From the NCBI GenBank assembly GCA_903854645.1, contig CAINWY010000125.1, forward strand, positions 1-39,190: a stretch of 39,190 bases of DNA, in the 5' to 3' direction. Under the pieces are notes generated by a model. That model was not told the DNA's origin, did no database searches, and worked only from the letters and a program-made list of their open reading frames with translations. Each line of letters opens with the position of its first letter. The stretch's first letter is position 1. The translations under genes were made by a program, and so were the position numbers. This document shows positions 8,501 through 18,400 of the stretch, piece by piece. This DNA comes from an uncultured bacterium. Lineage in GTDB: Bacteria; Patescibacteriota; Minisyncoccia; Phycocordibacterales; UBA9973.

Positions 8501-9568
8501 TTAACTATCTTTTGCTAAAATCTTTTTCTGCTCAACATCATCTAAAAATTCAAACAGGCATACAGCAAAAGGAACAGCTAGAATAACTCCCCAGAAACCA
8601 GCTAATTCTAATCCAATAAGAATGGAAAGTATTATGACTAGAGGAGAAATACCTATAACCTTTTTAATTACTAAAGGATATATGAGATATGCCTCAAATT
8701 GATGCAGAATAAAATACAGAGCAATAGTTAGTACCGCCAATGTTGCGCCACCATCTAAAAATGAAAACATAACAGCAGGAACTACGGCTAGATAAATACC
8801 AAAAGGAATTATTTCAAAAAAACCGGTTATAATAGCCAAAACCAGAGAATACTTGACCCCCAAAATAGTAAGCCCTAAATATGTAAGTACACCTATTATT
8901 AAACCTATCATCATCTGCCCTTGCATCCAAAGACCTATTTTATGCTCTGTGCGCTGCCACAAATCTATAATGTATTCTTCGCTTTCATCGGGAATAATAA
9001 CACGAAGAAAATTCTCAATCCCTTTTTCTTTAATAGATAAATAAAATGAAATAATAACTATGAGTACAAGATTTAATAAGCTTCCAAATACCTGACTGAA
9101 TACATTAAATAAACCACCAGAAAGATTACTGGCTAGGTTCTGCGTGCTCGAGATAAGGTCACCTAATGTTCCATGAGAAGATATAGTGCTAACGACACCC
9201 TTTGCTCCTGAAATTGCAGCTGGTTGGAAGGTATTGAGCAAACTGCCATCAGGAATATACTGGCTTAAAGAGGAAACAAGTAGTGACATTTCATCTAAAA
9301 ATACAGGAATAAAAACTGAAGCTAACCCAATCAAAATACTAAATGTTAATATATATATCAAGAAAACAGCAAAAACACGATTCTTTATATACTTCTTCAT
9401 CCTCTTTACTGCAGATTCTATAAATGAAGCTATTACTATTGCAGTAAGTACAATAAAAATTATATTTACGAGCTTAATAGCCAAAAATACTAGGCCTGCT
9501 ATGATCAAAATCCTGACCATTGTTCCAGTTGATATACTAACTTTTACGTTTTTTTGATTTTCACTCAT
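8501..9568 (-). CDS. AI-2E family transporter (PerM/YtvI-like membrane protein)
   Basis: About eight membrane spans and a soluble loop with VFSQVFGSLLNLVLIVIISF, then EIIPFGIYLAVVPAV and the C-terminal GISPLVIILSILIGLELAGFWGVILAVPF, match the AI-2E/PerM family. Members range from an autoinducer-2 exporter to Na+/H+ antiporters, so the cargo is unknown. The frame opens at 9580, but a -10 box (TATGAT, 9576-9581) covers that ATG and stands seven bases before the fifth-codon ATG at 9568 (MSENQK...). I take 9568 as the start, with a leaderless mRNA. It heads the AI-2E-metG-tatD unit. Confidence 0.87.
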   Translation of the reverse strand: MSENQKNVKVSISTGTMVRILIIAGLVFLAIKLVNIIFIVLTAIVIASFIESAVKRMKKYIKNRVFAVFLIYILTFSILIGLASVFIPVFLDEMSLLVSSLSQYIPDGSLLNTFQPAAISGAKGVVSTISSHGTLGDLISSTQNLASNLSGGLFNVFSQVFGSLLNLVLIVIISFYLSIKEKGIENFLRVIIPDESEEYIIDLWQRTEHKIGLWMQGQMMIGLIIGVLTYLGLTILGVKYSLVLAIITGFFEIIPFGIYLAVVPAVMFSFLDGGATLAVLTIALYFILHQFEAYLIYPLVIKKVIGISPLVIILSILIGLELAGFWGVILAVPFAVCLFEFLDDVEQKKILAKDS

Positions 9569-9575
9569 ATTTAAT

Positions 9576-9605
9576 ATCATATCACTCCAAAGTAAATTCC
9601 GCCAA
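9576..9605 (-). promoter_or_regulatory. Promoter of the AI-2E-metG-tatD unit
   Basis: TTGGCG (9600-9605) and TATGAT (9576-9581) are 18 bases apart. The -10 ends seven bases before the ATG at 9568, so transcription would start at or next to the start codon. Confidence 0.55.
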
Positions 9606-9622
9606 TTTGAAAATATTTCTAA

Positions 9623-10894
9623 CTAGAATTTTAAAACATCGAGGAATGGAGTGTTTTCCTTATATGGCCCGATAATTGCAAGATTTAAATTTTTAGTTTT
9701 AAATATGATTTTTGCCATTTTTTGTATATCGAGAACTGTAACTTTTTTAATCTCTTTTATTTTCTCTTCCAGTGTTTTGATCTCTCTCTTCATAAGTTCC
9801 TGACTTCCATAATAATTTGCTATATCATCAGTTGCTTCGAGAGACATCTTTGTGTTCCCTATTATCAAAGCTTTTACTTTATCTAATTCCTTTTCTGTTA
9901 CCTTTTCATTAATTAATAAATTACATTCCTTTATAATTTCCTTTAGAACTTCAACAACTCTTTCATTGTTTACACCTGCAGAAATTTGGAAAGATCCATG
10001 ATCAAGTGATGGCTGATTGTACGCCCTGACATAATAAGCAACCCCCATCTCTTCACGTAGCTTACTGAAAAGTCGTGAACTCATACCGGCACCCAAAACA
10101 CCCCCAAGCATAGCTACTGTCATATTCCTCTTATCAAAAATATCAAAACTCCTAACTCCAAATACAAAATGAGTCTGGTCAGTTTCTTTATAAGAAATTT
10201 TTATATTAGGCTCGTCTTGAGTATCTTTTGTTTTAGGCTTCTTCCCACTCTTATTCAAAGGAACATCTTTAAAATATTTATTTACTTCTTTGTAAACTTC
10301 TTCGCTCGTTACATTCCCTGCAACTATTACAACAGTATTATCTGCTACGTAATGTTTTTTCTTATATTCTACAAAATTATCACGAACCATTTTCTGTATG
10401 TTATCTTTGGTTCCTAATGTGCTTCTGCCTGCTGGCTGGTCACCATAGAGAACCTCGCCAAACAAGTCTTGTACGTGGGCTTGCGGCATATCCTCATACA
10501 TATTAATCTCCTCAATAATTACTCCTTTTTCTTTTTCCATTTCAGCCAGAGGAAAAGTAGAATTTAAATATATGTCAGATACAATATCAAACATCTGATT
10601 GAAATTTTTGCTATCACCCTTTGCATAATACCCTGTATATTCTTCGCTCGTAAAAGCATTATACTGGCATCCAAGGGCATCAAGCTCGTGAGATATAATC
10701 TTTGGAGAATTTCTCTTCAGTGTCCCTTTAAAACACATATGTTCCAAAAAATGAGAAATGCCATTGATTTCTTTGGGCTCATAATCACTCCCTGTCCCTA
10801 CTAATACTAATACTGTAACTGTCGGATTATCTTTCATTGGTACTGTAATCACCCGAAGTCCATTCTTATATGTTTTCTTTTTAGCTTTTTGCAT
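9623..10894 (-). CDS. M16 family zinc peptidase (processing-peptidase/PqqL-like)
   Basis: M16 peptidases degrade or process peptides in a clamshell chamber. The inverted zinc motif HFLEH lies at 48-52 in ISHFLEHMCFKGT, and the third ligand is E128 in GVIIEEINMYED, the expected 76 residues after H52. The C-terminal half-domain includes LGAGMSSRLFSKLREEMGVAYYVRAY, the substrate-binding R/Y motif. The length of 423 residues is typical of single-chain bacterial M16B proteins. No signal peptide is seen, so it is probably cytoplasmic. It lies behind the glyS terminator and has its own -10 (TAAAAT) six bases before the ATG. Confidence 0.93.
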   Translation of the reverse strand: MQKAKKKTYKNGLRVITVPMKDNPTVTVLVLVGTGSDYEPKEINGISHFLEHMCFKGTLKRNSPKIISHELDALGCQYNAFTSEEYTGYYAKGDSKNFNQMFDIVSDIYLNSTFPLAEMEKEKGVIIEEINMYEDMPQAHVQDLFGEVLYGDQPAGRSTLGTKDNIQKMVRDNFVEYKKKHYVADNTVVIVAGNVTSEEVYKEVNKYFKDVPLNKSGKKPKTKDTQDEPNIKISYKETDQTHFVFGVRSFDIFDKRNMTVAMLGGVLGAGMSSRLFSKLREEMGVAYYVRAYNQPSLDHGSFQISAGVNNERVVEVLKEIIKECNLLINEKVTEKELDKVKALIIGNTKMSLEATDDIANYYGSQELMKREIKTLEEKIKEIKKVTVLDIQKMAKIIFKTKNLNLAIIGPYKENTPFLDVLKF

Positions 10895-10900
10895 AAGGCT

Positions 10901-10906
10901 ATTTTA
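10901..10906 (-). promoter_or_regulatory. -10 box of the M16 peptidase gene
   Basis: TAAAAT preceded by TGC (extended -10) ends six bases before the ATG. No clear -35 is present. The spacing predicts a leaderless transcript starting at the A of the start codon. Confidence 0.5.
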
Positions 10907-10921
10907 GCACATTTTAACAAT

Positions 10922-10964
10922 ATTAAAAATCTCCACTAGGTCATACCTAGTGGAGATTTTTAAT
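10922..10964 (-). terminator. Terminator after glyS
   Basis: A perfect 20-base-pair stem (10922-10941 with 10945-10964) with a CAT/ATG loop starts directly after the glyS stop codon. The outer part of the stem is A/T only, giving a run of Ts on the - strand. It separates glyS from the M16 gene. Confidence 0.88.
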
Positions 10965-12260
10965 TTAATTCATCCTCTCTTTTATATAATCTATTATGTC
11001 TACCTTCTTTATTCTTTCTTGGACTCCTGTATCACGATCACGTATTGTGACTGTATCATCTGTAAGAGTATCAAAGTCTACAACTATGCACCAAGGTGTA
11101 CCTATCTCATCTTGCCTTCTGTAACGCTTTCCGATGTTTCCATTATCATCCCACATGACACGTCCAAATTCATCTTTTAATGTGCGATAAAGTATATGCG
11201 CATAATCGCGAAGTTCAGGCTTATTTTTCAATAGTGGGGAAACTGCACATACGACAGGAGCTACGGACGGCTTAAATGCTAAATATGGTCTCGTCTCGAT
11301 ACCTCCATTGTCTTCTGTATAAGCACTGAGCATAAGAGCCAATACAGTCCTATCTACTCCAAAGGTGGGCTCTATAACGTGAGGTACTATCTTGCTACTG
11401 GTTTCCTCGTCTTGATAAATAAGATTATGGCTCTTTAAGTCAAAATCCGTTCTATATGCAAGCCCGTAAAGTTCCTTCAATCCAAATGGAAAGTCAAACT
11501 CGAAATCAATAGTCCTCTTGGAGTAGTGGGCCAAATCTTCCTTCTCTACCTCGAGCTCATGAACCTTATTCATATCTATACCCATACCCTCCATCCACGC
11601 AAGCATTTCATCCTTCCAATATTCAAAATATTTTTCCCAATCTTCGTCTTTTATAAAATATTCAATCTCCATTTGTTCAAACTCCCTTACGCGAAAAATA
11701 AAATCCCTCGGAGTAATTTCATTCCTAAATGCTTTTCCAATTTGTGCCATACCAAAAGGTAGTTTTGGGTGAAAAGAATCTATTATGTTTTTGAAATTTA
11801 CAAACATACCTTGCGCTGTCTCAGGACGAAGATACACGGTAGAAGAAGAATCTTCAACTGCACCAATTTGGGTCTTGAACATGCCATTAAATTTACGTGA
11901 CAAACCTGTGTCACCACCACACTCATCACACTTACCTTTTTCTTTTAGGTGATCCTCGCGAAATCTCTTATGACATTTACCACATTCAACAAGCGCTTCG
12001 GTAAAAGTATCTACATGCCCTGATGCTTGCCATACAGCACTATTCATAAGAATAGCAGCGTCTACTCCATACATATCAACTCTTCCATCTACAAATTTCT
12101 TCCACCAAAGAGTTTTGATATTATTTTTTAATGCCACTCCTAGTGGCCCGTAATCAAATGTCCCTGCAAGTCCTCCATATATTTCAGAGCCAGGGTAAAT
12201 AAAACCTCTCCTTTTACAAAGCGATGTAATCTTCTCCATTAATTTTTCATCTTTTTCCAT
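10965..12260 (-). CDS. glyS: Glycyl-tRNA synthetase, single-chain (alpha2) class II type
   Basis: This is the dimeric glycyl-tRNA synthetase found in archaea, eukaryotes and some bacteria, not the alpha2beta2 enzyme. Visible signs are SLCKRRGFIYPGSEIYGGLAG at the N-terminus (the motif 1 region), FRNEITPRDFIFRVREFEQME (motif 2), a zinc-ribbon insertion with CGKCH and CDECGG, and IEPTFGVDRTVLALM (motif 3). The C-terminal anticodon-binding domain contains DEIGTPWCIVVDFDTL and VTIRDRDTGVQER. It has 431 residues. It starts 22 bases after the beta-sandwich protein gene and ends at a strong terminator. Confidence 0.95.
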   Translation of the reverse strand: MEKDEKLMEKITSLCKRRGFIYPGSEIYGGLAGTFDYGPLGVALKNNIKTLWWKKFVDGRVDMYGVDAAILMNSAVWQASGHVDTFTEALVECGKCHKRFREDHLKEKGKCDECGGDTGLSRKFNGMFKTQIGAVEDSSSTVYLRPETAQGMFVNFKNIIDSFHPKLPFGMAQIGKAFRNEITPRDFIFRVREFEQMEIEYFIKDEDWEKYFEYWKDEMLAWMEGMGIDMNKVHELEVEKEDLAHYSKRTIDFEFDFPFGLKELYGLAYRTDFDLKSHNLIYQDEETSSKIVPHVIEPTFGVDRTVLALMLSAYTEDNGGIETRPYLAFKPSVAPVVCAVSPLLKNKPELRDYAHILYRTLKDEFGRVMWDDNGNIGKRYRRQDEIGTPWCIVVDFDTLTDDTVTIRDRDTGVQERIKKVDIIDYIKERMN

Positions 12261-12272
12261 ATATTTGTATTT

Positions 12273-12286
12273 TAATTAGTAATTAC
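12273..12286. repeat. TAATTNN heptamer tract, 2 units
   Basis: TAATTAG then TAATTAC lie in the short gap between the beta-sandwich protein gene and glyS. The TAA stop of the former is inside the second unit. This is the shortest member of the dispersed tract family. Confidence 0.45.
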
Positions 12287-14157
12287 TGTATAACACGTTC
12301 GAGGCCATTCTTAAAGTTTGGATCATTTGATAATAACGTATTTATAGACATATACCTACTATTAATTACTGTGCCCGAGAATACATCTGTGCCTACTAGA
12401 TAGAGATCTTTCATGAGTTGAGGGGTGCTATCTACTTGTGATATCGAAGGAGTGAGAGCTATTGTAAATACTGCTTCACGATTATTTACGCCACCCGTAT
12501 TAGCTTTTACAGATCCTATATCCCAAATAACTTCTCTAGTTACATCATTATAAGTTACATTTTCTCGAGATGATATACTGCCAACCCATTTTACATAAAC
12601 AGGTAAAACTGACCGCGCCACAGCTCCCGATATTGCATTTGTAGAATTACGTAAAGTCCAAGTAACATTATATTTTGTTTCAACTTCTGCTTTTGGTGGA
12701 AATGCCCCTTCCTTATATGTTGCACTAGAAACAATTTGTAAATCTGACAAGAATTTAACTACTTTCTTTGAGAAGTTATTTATATCTGTATATGTAGAAC
12801 CAAGCGACGGCTCTCTTCCCTTAATACTTACATCTATAGAAATTTGTGGATCAGCTATATTTGTTTTTAAATCCCTTGCCAATAGAGACTTCATGCTAAA
12901 CGATACTACGCCTTTTACACCTGGCTCGATATTTGCTAAATCAGAACTTGAATTTTTGTCCCAAATTATTCGATTATTCAATGAATCAAAGAAGCCATCA
13001 GTAGGCTTAATCGACATTCTGTCCAAAACATTTCCACTTATATTTGCAATTATTTCTCCATCTGTAATTCTATTTGGTAAATTATTTGCCCAAGATATTC
13101 TTACGTTTATAGTATCACCCAGAACTGAAGTATTATCGACTAATATATTTGCTTCTATAAAAGGCTTGGTTATAAGAATGGAATGAAGAAGAGAATTATA
13201 AACTACATTTATAGTAGATTTATCAGAGAGTGTAGTTGTACCTGCATAGACATGGAAAACTTGCTGGTCTTTGTCCTCGCCAATAATCCTACCTTTTACA
13301 ACAACAGAGATTGGATTAGTTAGAGTCAAATCTTTCAAACTCCACATTGCATTACCAAAAGACGGCTCGGGTATCGAACTTTCATATATAAAATTATTAG
13401 GATATGTTACTTGCATTACTGCATCTCCACTTGGCAATGAGGTATTGAGTGTTGCCTTCACGGTAAAAGATACTGGCTGGTCAGATGTAACAGTATCTGG
13501 TCCATCAATAGTTAATGATAGTGGGGCTGAACTTATATTTACACTATAATTCTTTGCTTTGGTAAAAATAGCATTCGATCCCTGTGGATGATAATCGAAT
13601 GAAATTACAACACTTCGGTCTGATCTCTCATCTCCAAAAAGTACAACTTTGATATTCTTTGTAATGGTTTCTCCTGGTTTAATTGTACCTATATTTATGC
13701 GTGACAAGCGCACTACATCTGTCGGGTTGTCACTTGCTCCACTAGGATATGATACAAGAAGATTAGCAAGCTCAAGATTTGCCTTGTTATTATTTGTAAC
13801 TTCTATTTGAAGAGGTAATTCTTCTCCTCCTTTAGTAAAGGCGTTACCTATAACTGTTATGTCAATCTTGTCACTCGAAACTGATGAATCAACATTGTAA
13901 AACATATATACAGCGTAACCTAGGGCCATAAAGAAAAATATAATTGATGCTATAAAAAACTTTTTAAAAATTGATGTCTTTGGTTTTTTCATTGAACTCA
14001 AGGAATTATTGATCTCTTCATTTCTCCATTCAGGCTCTACTTTATGATTTATCTGGTGTAAAACTCCATCGCTATGTCTGTGTGTAACTGTATCTATAGG
14101 GTCATATAAATGACGCTTAATATCTTCAATTTTGTTTTGGTGTTCATTTTCTGACAT
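12283..14157 (-). CDS. Membrane-anchored protein with repeated beta-sandwich ectodomain, function unknown
   Basis: From the chosen ATG the protein has 624 residues. About 60 polar, cytoplasmic N-terminal residues are followed by one membrane span (IIFFFMALGYAVYMFY), then a long Ser/Thr/Asn-rich extracytoplasmic part. That part resembles tandem immunoglobulin-like or DUF11/CARDB-type repeats: phrases such as LQIEVTNNNKANLELANLLVSYP and YNVTWTLRNSTNAISGAVARSVLP look like successive copies. It is probably a cell-surface or adhesion/scaffold protein, but no function can be assigned. The longer start at 14196 is rejected because a TATAAT (14165-14170) lies between it and the ATG at 14157. It precedes glyS by 22 bases. 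Confidence 0.72.
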   Translation of the reverse strand: MSENEHQNKIEDIKRHLYDPIDTVTHRHSDGVLHQINHKVEPEWRNEEINNSLSSMKKPKTSIFKKFFIASIIFFFMALGYAVYMFYNVDSSVSSDKIDITVIGNAFTKGGEELPLQIEVTNNNKANLELANLLVSYPSGASDNPTDVVRLSRINIGTIKPGETITKNIKVVLFGDERSDRSVVISFDYHPQGSNAIFTKAKNYSVNISSAPLSLTIDGPDTVTSDQPVSFTVKATLNTSLPSGDAVMQVTYPNNFIYESSIPEPSFGNAMWSLKDLTLTNPISVVVKGRIIGEDKDQQVFHVYAGTTTLSDKSTINVVYNSLLHSILITKPFIEANILVDNTSVLGDTINVRISWANNLPNRITDGEIIANISGNVLDRMSIKPTDGFFDSLNNRIIWDKNSSSDLANIEPGVKGVVSFSMKSLLARDLKTNIADPQISIDVSIKGREPSLGSTYTDINNFSKKVVKFLSDLQIVSSATYKEGAFPPKAEVETKYNVTWTLRNSTNAISGAVARSVLPVYVKWVGSISSRENVTYNDVTREVIWDIGSVKANTGGVNNREAVFTIALTPSISQVDSTPQLMKDLYLVGTDVFSGTVINSRYMSINTLLSNDPNFKNGLERVIQ

Positions 14158-14164
14158 ATTTATT

Positions 14165-14192
14165 ATTATACTCCAATTTTTTAAAATTGTAA
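14165..14192 (-). promoter_or_regulatory. Promoter of the beta-sandwich protein-glyS unit
   Basis: TTACAA (14187-14192) and a consensus TATAAT (14165-14170) are 16 bases apart. The -10 is seven bases before the ATG at 14157, so the transcript is expected to be leaderless. Confidence 0.65.
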
Positions 14193-14247
14193 TCAATTTA
14201 TAAAAAATGCAGTCCAGCGAGATTTATCGAGTCGTGGACATAAAAAT

Positions 14248-14832
14248 TTAAAGTTGACTCTCGTTTAATGCTTTATTTATATGTGACAATATAGAGCGTT
14301 TTTCAAGAAGTAATATCTCAGTATTCTCTATATTAATAGAACCATCTAGATAATTCTTTAACATATCGGATTCCCCTATATAGCCAAGTTGGTCCATAAT
14401 TCGAAGAACTAGATGAATCTCAAGTGCTTCACGAGACGAATCTAAAATACTCTCACTGTCTAATAAATAAAGACTTTGTATAAAATCATCAAAAATTTTT
14501 TCATTTGATTGTTCCCCATCACAAAGCCGTTCGAGTAATTTACTCACACGAGCAATTATAAGAAGTGATGCCTTTGACGAACGAGCATAAGGGAAAGTTG
14601 TAATATTCCTGGAGGAAGTCACACGCCAAATATCCTTGCCACGAACTAGATCAATATTTGAATAGGACAAATCCTGAAGAGCAAAACGGAGCTTGGATTT
14701 ATGTAATCTTATCCCCTGTACCATTGCTCGCACAAGCCCCATCTCACGCGTGTAAATCGTTAGCATCTTATTCGCCTCTCCTTTATTTACCGAACTTAAT
14801 ATAAATCCGTTTGTGTGATAGATGTGATGCAT
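14248..14832 (-). CDS. recO: DNA repair protein RecO
   Basis: RecO helps load RecA on SSB-coated DNA in the RecFOR pathway. The N-terminal OB-fold shows YHTNGFILSSVNKGEANKMLTIYTREMGLVRAMVQGIR and the FALQDLSYSNIDLVRGKDIWRVTSS region, followed by a helical C-terminal part (LLERLCDGEQ, FDDFIQSLYLLD). It has 194 residues, against about 240 in E. coli, and lacks the C-terminal cysteine motif of many RecO proteins. It begins 14 bases after the hydrolase gene and is the last gene of the ileS unit. Confidence 0.85.
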   Translation of the reverse strand: MHHIYHTNGFILSSVNKGEANKMLTIYTREMGLVRAMVQGIRLHKSKLRFALQDLSYSNIDLVRGKDIWRVTSSRNITTFPYARSSKASLLIIARVSKLLERLCDGEQSNEKIFDDFIQSLYLLDSESILDSSREALEIHLVLRIMDQLGYIGESDMLKNYLDGSINIENTEILLLEKRSILSHINKALNESQL

Positions 14833-14846
14833 TTTATAAAAACTAA

Positions 14847-15416
14847 TTACAAATTTTTTGTCATTTTTAATAAAGCTTCTAATGCTTGTGGTAATTCATA
14901 CCAGCCTTCACCACCTCTTAGGTGACCACCATTTGGTATTGAAATTAAATTACAGTTTAATTTAGCAGAATAATATTCCGCATCGGAGAATGGAACGTTT
15001 GGGTCATTGTCTCCATGAATAATGGTAAAATTCTTGCATACATTTTTGATTAGTTTGAAATTAAATGGCATATCTATAAAGCTATTCACCTTTTCATAGC
15101 TTTCCTTTTCTATTTGAGTATATGGACCAGAAACTAGTAATGCTCCACCAATTTTAGTATTTTGGTCTAACCCTTCTAGATAATGTAAAATAGTAGGAAC
15201 TCCTAGTGAATGACCAACTAGAAATATCTCTTCTGTAGGAATCGGGACTGCAACGTTTATAGTTTTAATCCACTCACTTTTTTCTGGCATATCTGGAGCT
15301 GGCATAGGCAAAGCACATGCATATATATCGTTTTTACTTAATTCACCCATAAGCCAAGGTGCCCATCCAGAGTTGGGCTTACCATTAAATCCATGTATTA
15401 TAAATACTTTTTTCAT
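14847..15416 (-). CDS. RBBP9/YdeN-type alpha/beta hydrolase
   Basis: The 189-residue protein starts MKKVFIIHGFNGKPNSGWAP, like RBBP9/YdeN serine hydrolases. The nucleophile elbow is GHSLG (S70), the acid is probably D138 in IIHGDNDPNVP and the base H165 in NGGHLRGGEG, so the triad looks intact. Substrates of this family are poorly defined. It lies four bases after the ileS stop and 14 before recO, so it is probably under the same T-box control. This is a frequent small accessory hydrolase in CPR genomes; the operon link with ileS may be incidental. Confidence 0.85.
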   Translation of the reverse strand: MKKVFIIHGFNGKPNSGWAPWLMGELSKNDIYACALPMPAPDMPEKSEWIKTINVAVPIPTEEIFLVGHSLGVPTILHYLEGLDQNTKIGGALLVSGPYTQIEKESYEKVNSFIDMPFNFKLIKNVCKNFTIIHGDNDPNVPFSDAEYYSAKLNCNLISIPNGGHLRGGEGWYELPQALEALLKMTKNL

Positions 15417-15420
15417 ACCT

Positions 15421-18400
15421 CTATTTTACCACATTTACAATAAATACAAGTTCAGATATTTTTACTTCCACTCCATTATTTTCTTTAATTTTAGTGCCGT
15501 TTGCTCCAACTGCTTTCAATAAATCAGTTTTAAATTTATTTAGTAAATCTTCACCTTCTTTACTGGTTGAAATTTCAAGATTTATTATATCATTTGGATT
15601 TAACCCCATCTTCTTTCTCATATCTTGGATAGCACGAACTAGCTCACGGTAATTCCCTTCTTGTTTTAATTCTTCTGTAATATTTGTATCTAGTTCTACC
15701 TTTTTTTCTTCCCCCTCCATTATTTTAATTTCTTTTACATTCAACTCATCTTTAACTATTTCTTCATATTCTTTTCTTAATTCGTAATTCGTAATTATTA
15801 ATTCTTTTAGTGGTTGCCTTACTGGTATCCCTACTTTTTGTCTTGCTTGTAGGCCAAGAGTTACAATCTCTCGAACTTCTTTCATATCTGAAACAACTTT
15901 TTGGCTTGCCTCGTCGTAGCCTTGTGCGAAGACGGGCCAATCAACCAAGTGTATACTTTCTAAATCCTTATCATTCTTTAATTTCTGCCAGATGTCTTCA
16001 GACGCAAATGGCGCAAATGGAGCCATTATTTTTACCAATGTTTTTAACACATAGTATAAAGTTGCCTTAGCTTCTATATCTCCATCCTTCAGTCTTTCAC
16101 GAGACCTACGAACATACCAAGTAGAAAGATCGTCCATAAAGTCACGCATCCCGCGGACTGGCTCTAAAAGCTTATATACCTCTAGGCTATTTGTAGTAAG
16201 CAGAGTAAGTTGATGCAATCTTGCCAATATCCATAAATCTAAAACATTTTTACTTTCTATTTTAGATTCATCAGTTTCCAAGCTTTTATCTCTATACAAT
16301 TCGTAGAAAGCCAAAACATTATAAAGTAAATTGAAAACTTTATTATGAAGCTCACCCACTGTCTTCTCGTCAAAGTTCTTTGGTTCTCCTGGTTGATTCA
16401 CTCCATACATCCAAAGTCTCAAAGTATCTACTCCATACTTTTCAATCATACTTATAGGATCGACAACATTACCTACTGACTTACTCATCTTCTTTCCATT
16501 TGCATCTAGAAGAAGCCCAAGACAAATAACATTCTTGTAAGCTTTGCCTTTACCCATTAGTACTCCAACTGCGTGCAAAGTATAGAACCATCCACGAGTC
16601 TGATCCATCGCTTCACTTATAAAATCTGCGGGATACCCACCTCCCTTTTCTATCAAATCCTTATTTTCAAAAGGATAATGACTCTGCGAGAAAGGCATTG
16701 TACCTGAATCAAGCCATACATCCATAACTTCCTTCTCTCTTTTCAATTTTCCACCGCACTCACAAACCAAATCTATCTCATCTATAAAAGGCTTGTGTAA
16801 ATCTAGCTCAAAATTCTTGTTGTGTGGAAGCCTGCTAAAATTAACTTCTCTTATTTCAGCATTCTTTAAATATGAGGGAAAATGCAAATCTGTAGGTAGC
16901 GTTTCAAAACTAAAACCTTGTACAACATGATACAGTGCACTACTCTCGCCTGCATGCCCAACAAAAAGAATATTTTTGCCACTATATTTATTATCTGTAT
17001 CATAGATCATTTTACCAACACGGTATACAACCTGTGCGTAACTCTCTCCGTTAGGCAGAACCTCAAATGGATGATTCAGATAATCTTTACAATAATATTC
17101 TTCAAATGCATCTCTCGACTTTCCTTGAAAATCTGAGCTTACATCCCATTCCTTTTCTAGATCAGTGTATATGACATTCTCTAAAGGAAATCCCATATGT
17201 TCACAAATAATTCTTGTTGTCTCTCTAGTTCTTACGAGTGGTGATGCAATTATAATATCTATTTTCTCTTTAAAATGCTTTATGCTCTCTTTTACTTGCT
17301 CTATACCTTTTTCTGTCAGTTTACAATTAATTGAATCCTCCTCATTTAGTATTACCTCGCTCGTATTACAGACAGCTTCTCCGTGTCTTATTACCCAGTA
17401 TTTATTTTCAGATTTTTTTGTTCTTTTTTTCAAATCTTCTATACTCCCTACCACTTCTCTCTTCTCGCAAAGATCGCAAGTCCAAACTGGTAATGGAGTA
17501 CCCCAGTAACGCTCACGAGATATGGCCCAATCCTTTATCTCTTTTAGCCACTCTCCAAAACGCCCTTCCTTGATATATGAAGGCTCCCAATTTATACTTT
17601 TGTTCTCTTCTATCAACTCTTTCTTAATTTTTGGATCTGACATTTTTATATACCAAGAATCACGCGCATAGTAAATCAATGCTGTCTTACAACGCCAGCA
17701 ATGTGGATATGAGTGCTCGTACTTTTCCTTTTTAAATAGAAGTCCTCTATGCGCCAAATCTTTAATAATATCTACAGCGACATCTTCGTCGCGGACATTT
17801 CTACCTTCCAAGAATTCTGTACCTGTTAGAAACTTTCCATCTAGCCCCACCATATGATGCTTCGGCAAACCTATCTCATTACCCAAATTAAAGTCATCAA
17901 CTCCATACATGACAGCCGTATGTACAACACCTGTACCATCCTCTGTTGTAACAAAAGTGGCAGAATATACTTTAAATGCTTTTTCTAGTTTTGGTTTTTC
18001 AATTACTGAAATAGTACTTGATAGATAAGGGTACAATGGCTCATATTCTAAACCAACCAATTCTTTTCCTTTCATCTCTTCTACTATTTCATATGCACCT
18101 TCTATTATAGAGAGACGTGCTTTAGCGAGAATATAAAAAGCTCCATCTGCATTCATTTTTATTTTTACGTAAATAATTTTCTCTCCTACTGCAAGAGCAA
18201 CATTCCCGGGAAGTGTCCAAGGTGTTGTAGTCCATGCCAATATATAAGTATTCTCCTGCCCTTTTATTCTAAACTTTGCAGTTACAGATAAATCCTTCAC
18301 ATCTACATAACCTTGTGCAAGCTCGTGTGAGGATAGAGTCGTACCACAACGTGGACACCAAGGAACAACTTTATAATCTTTATAAAGTAATTTTTTATCA

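Noticed and set aside
14158..14196. Start at 14196 for the beta-sandwich membrane protein
   Set aside because: A TATAAT lies between it and the ATG at 14157, which begins a normal hydrophilic N-terminus.
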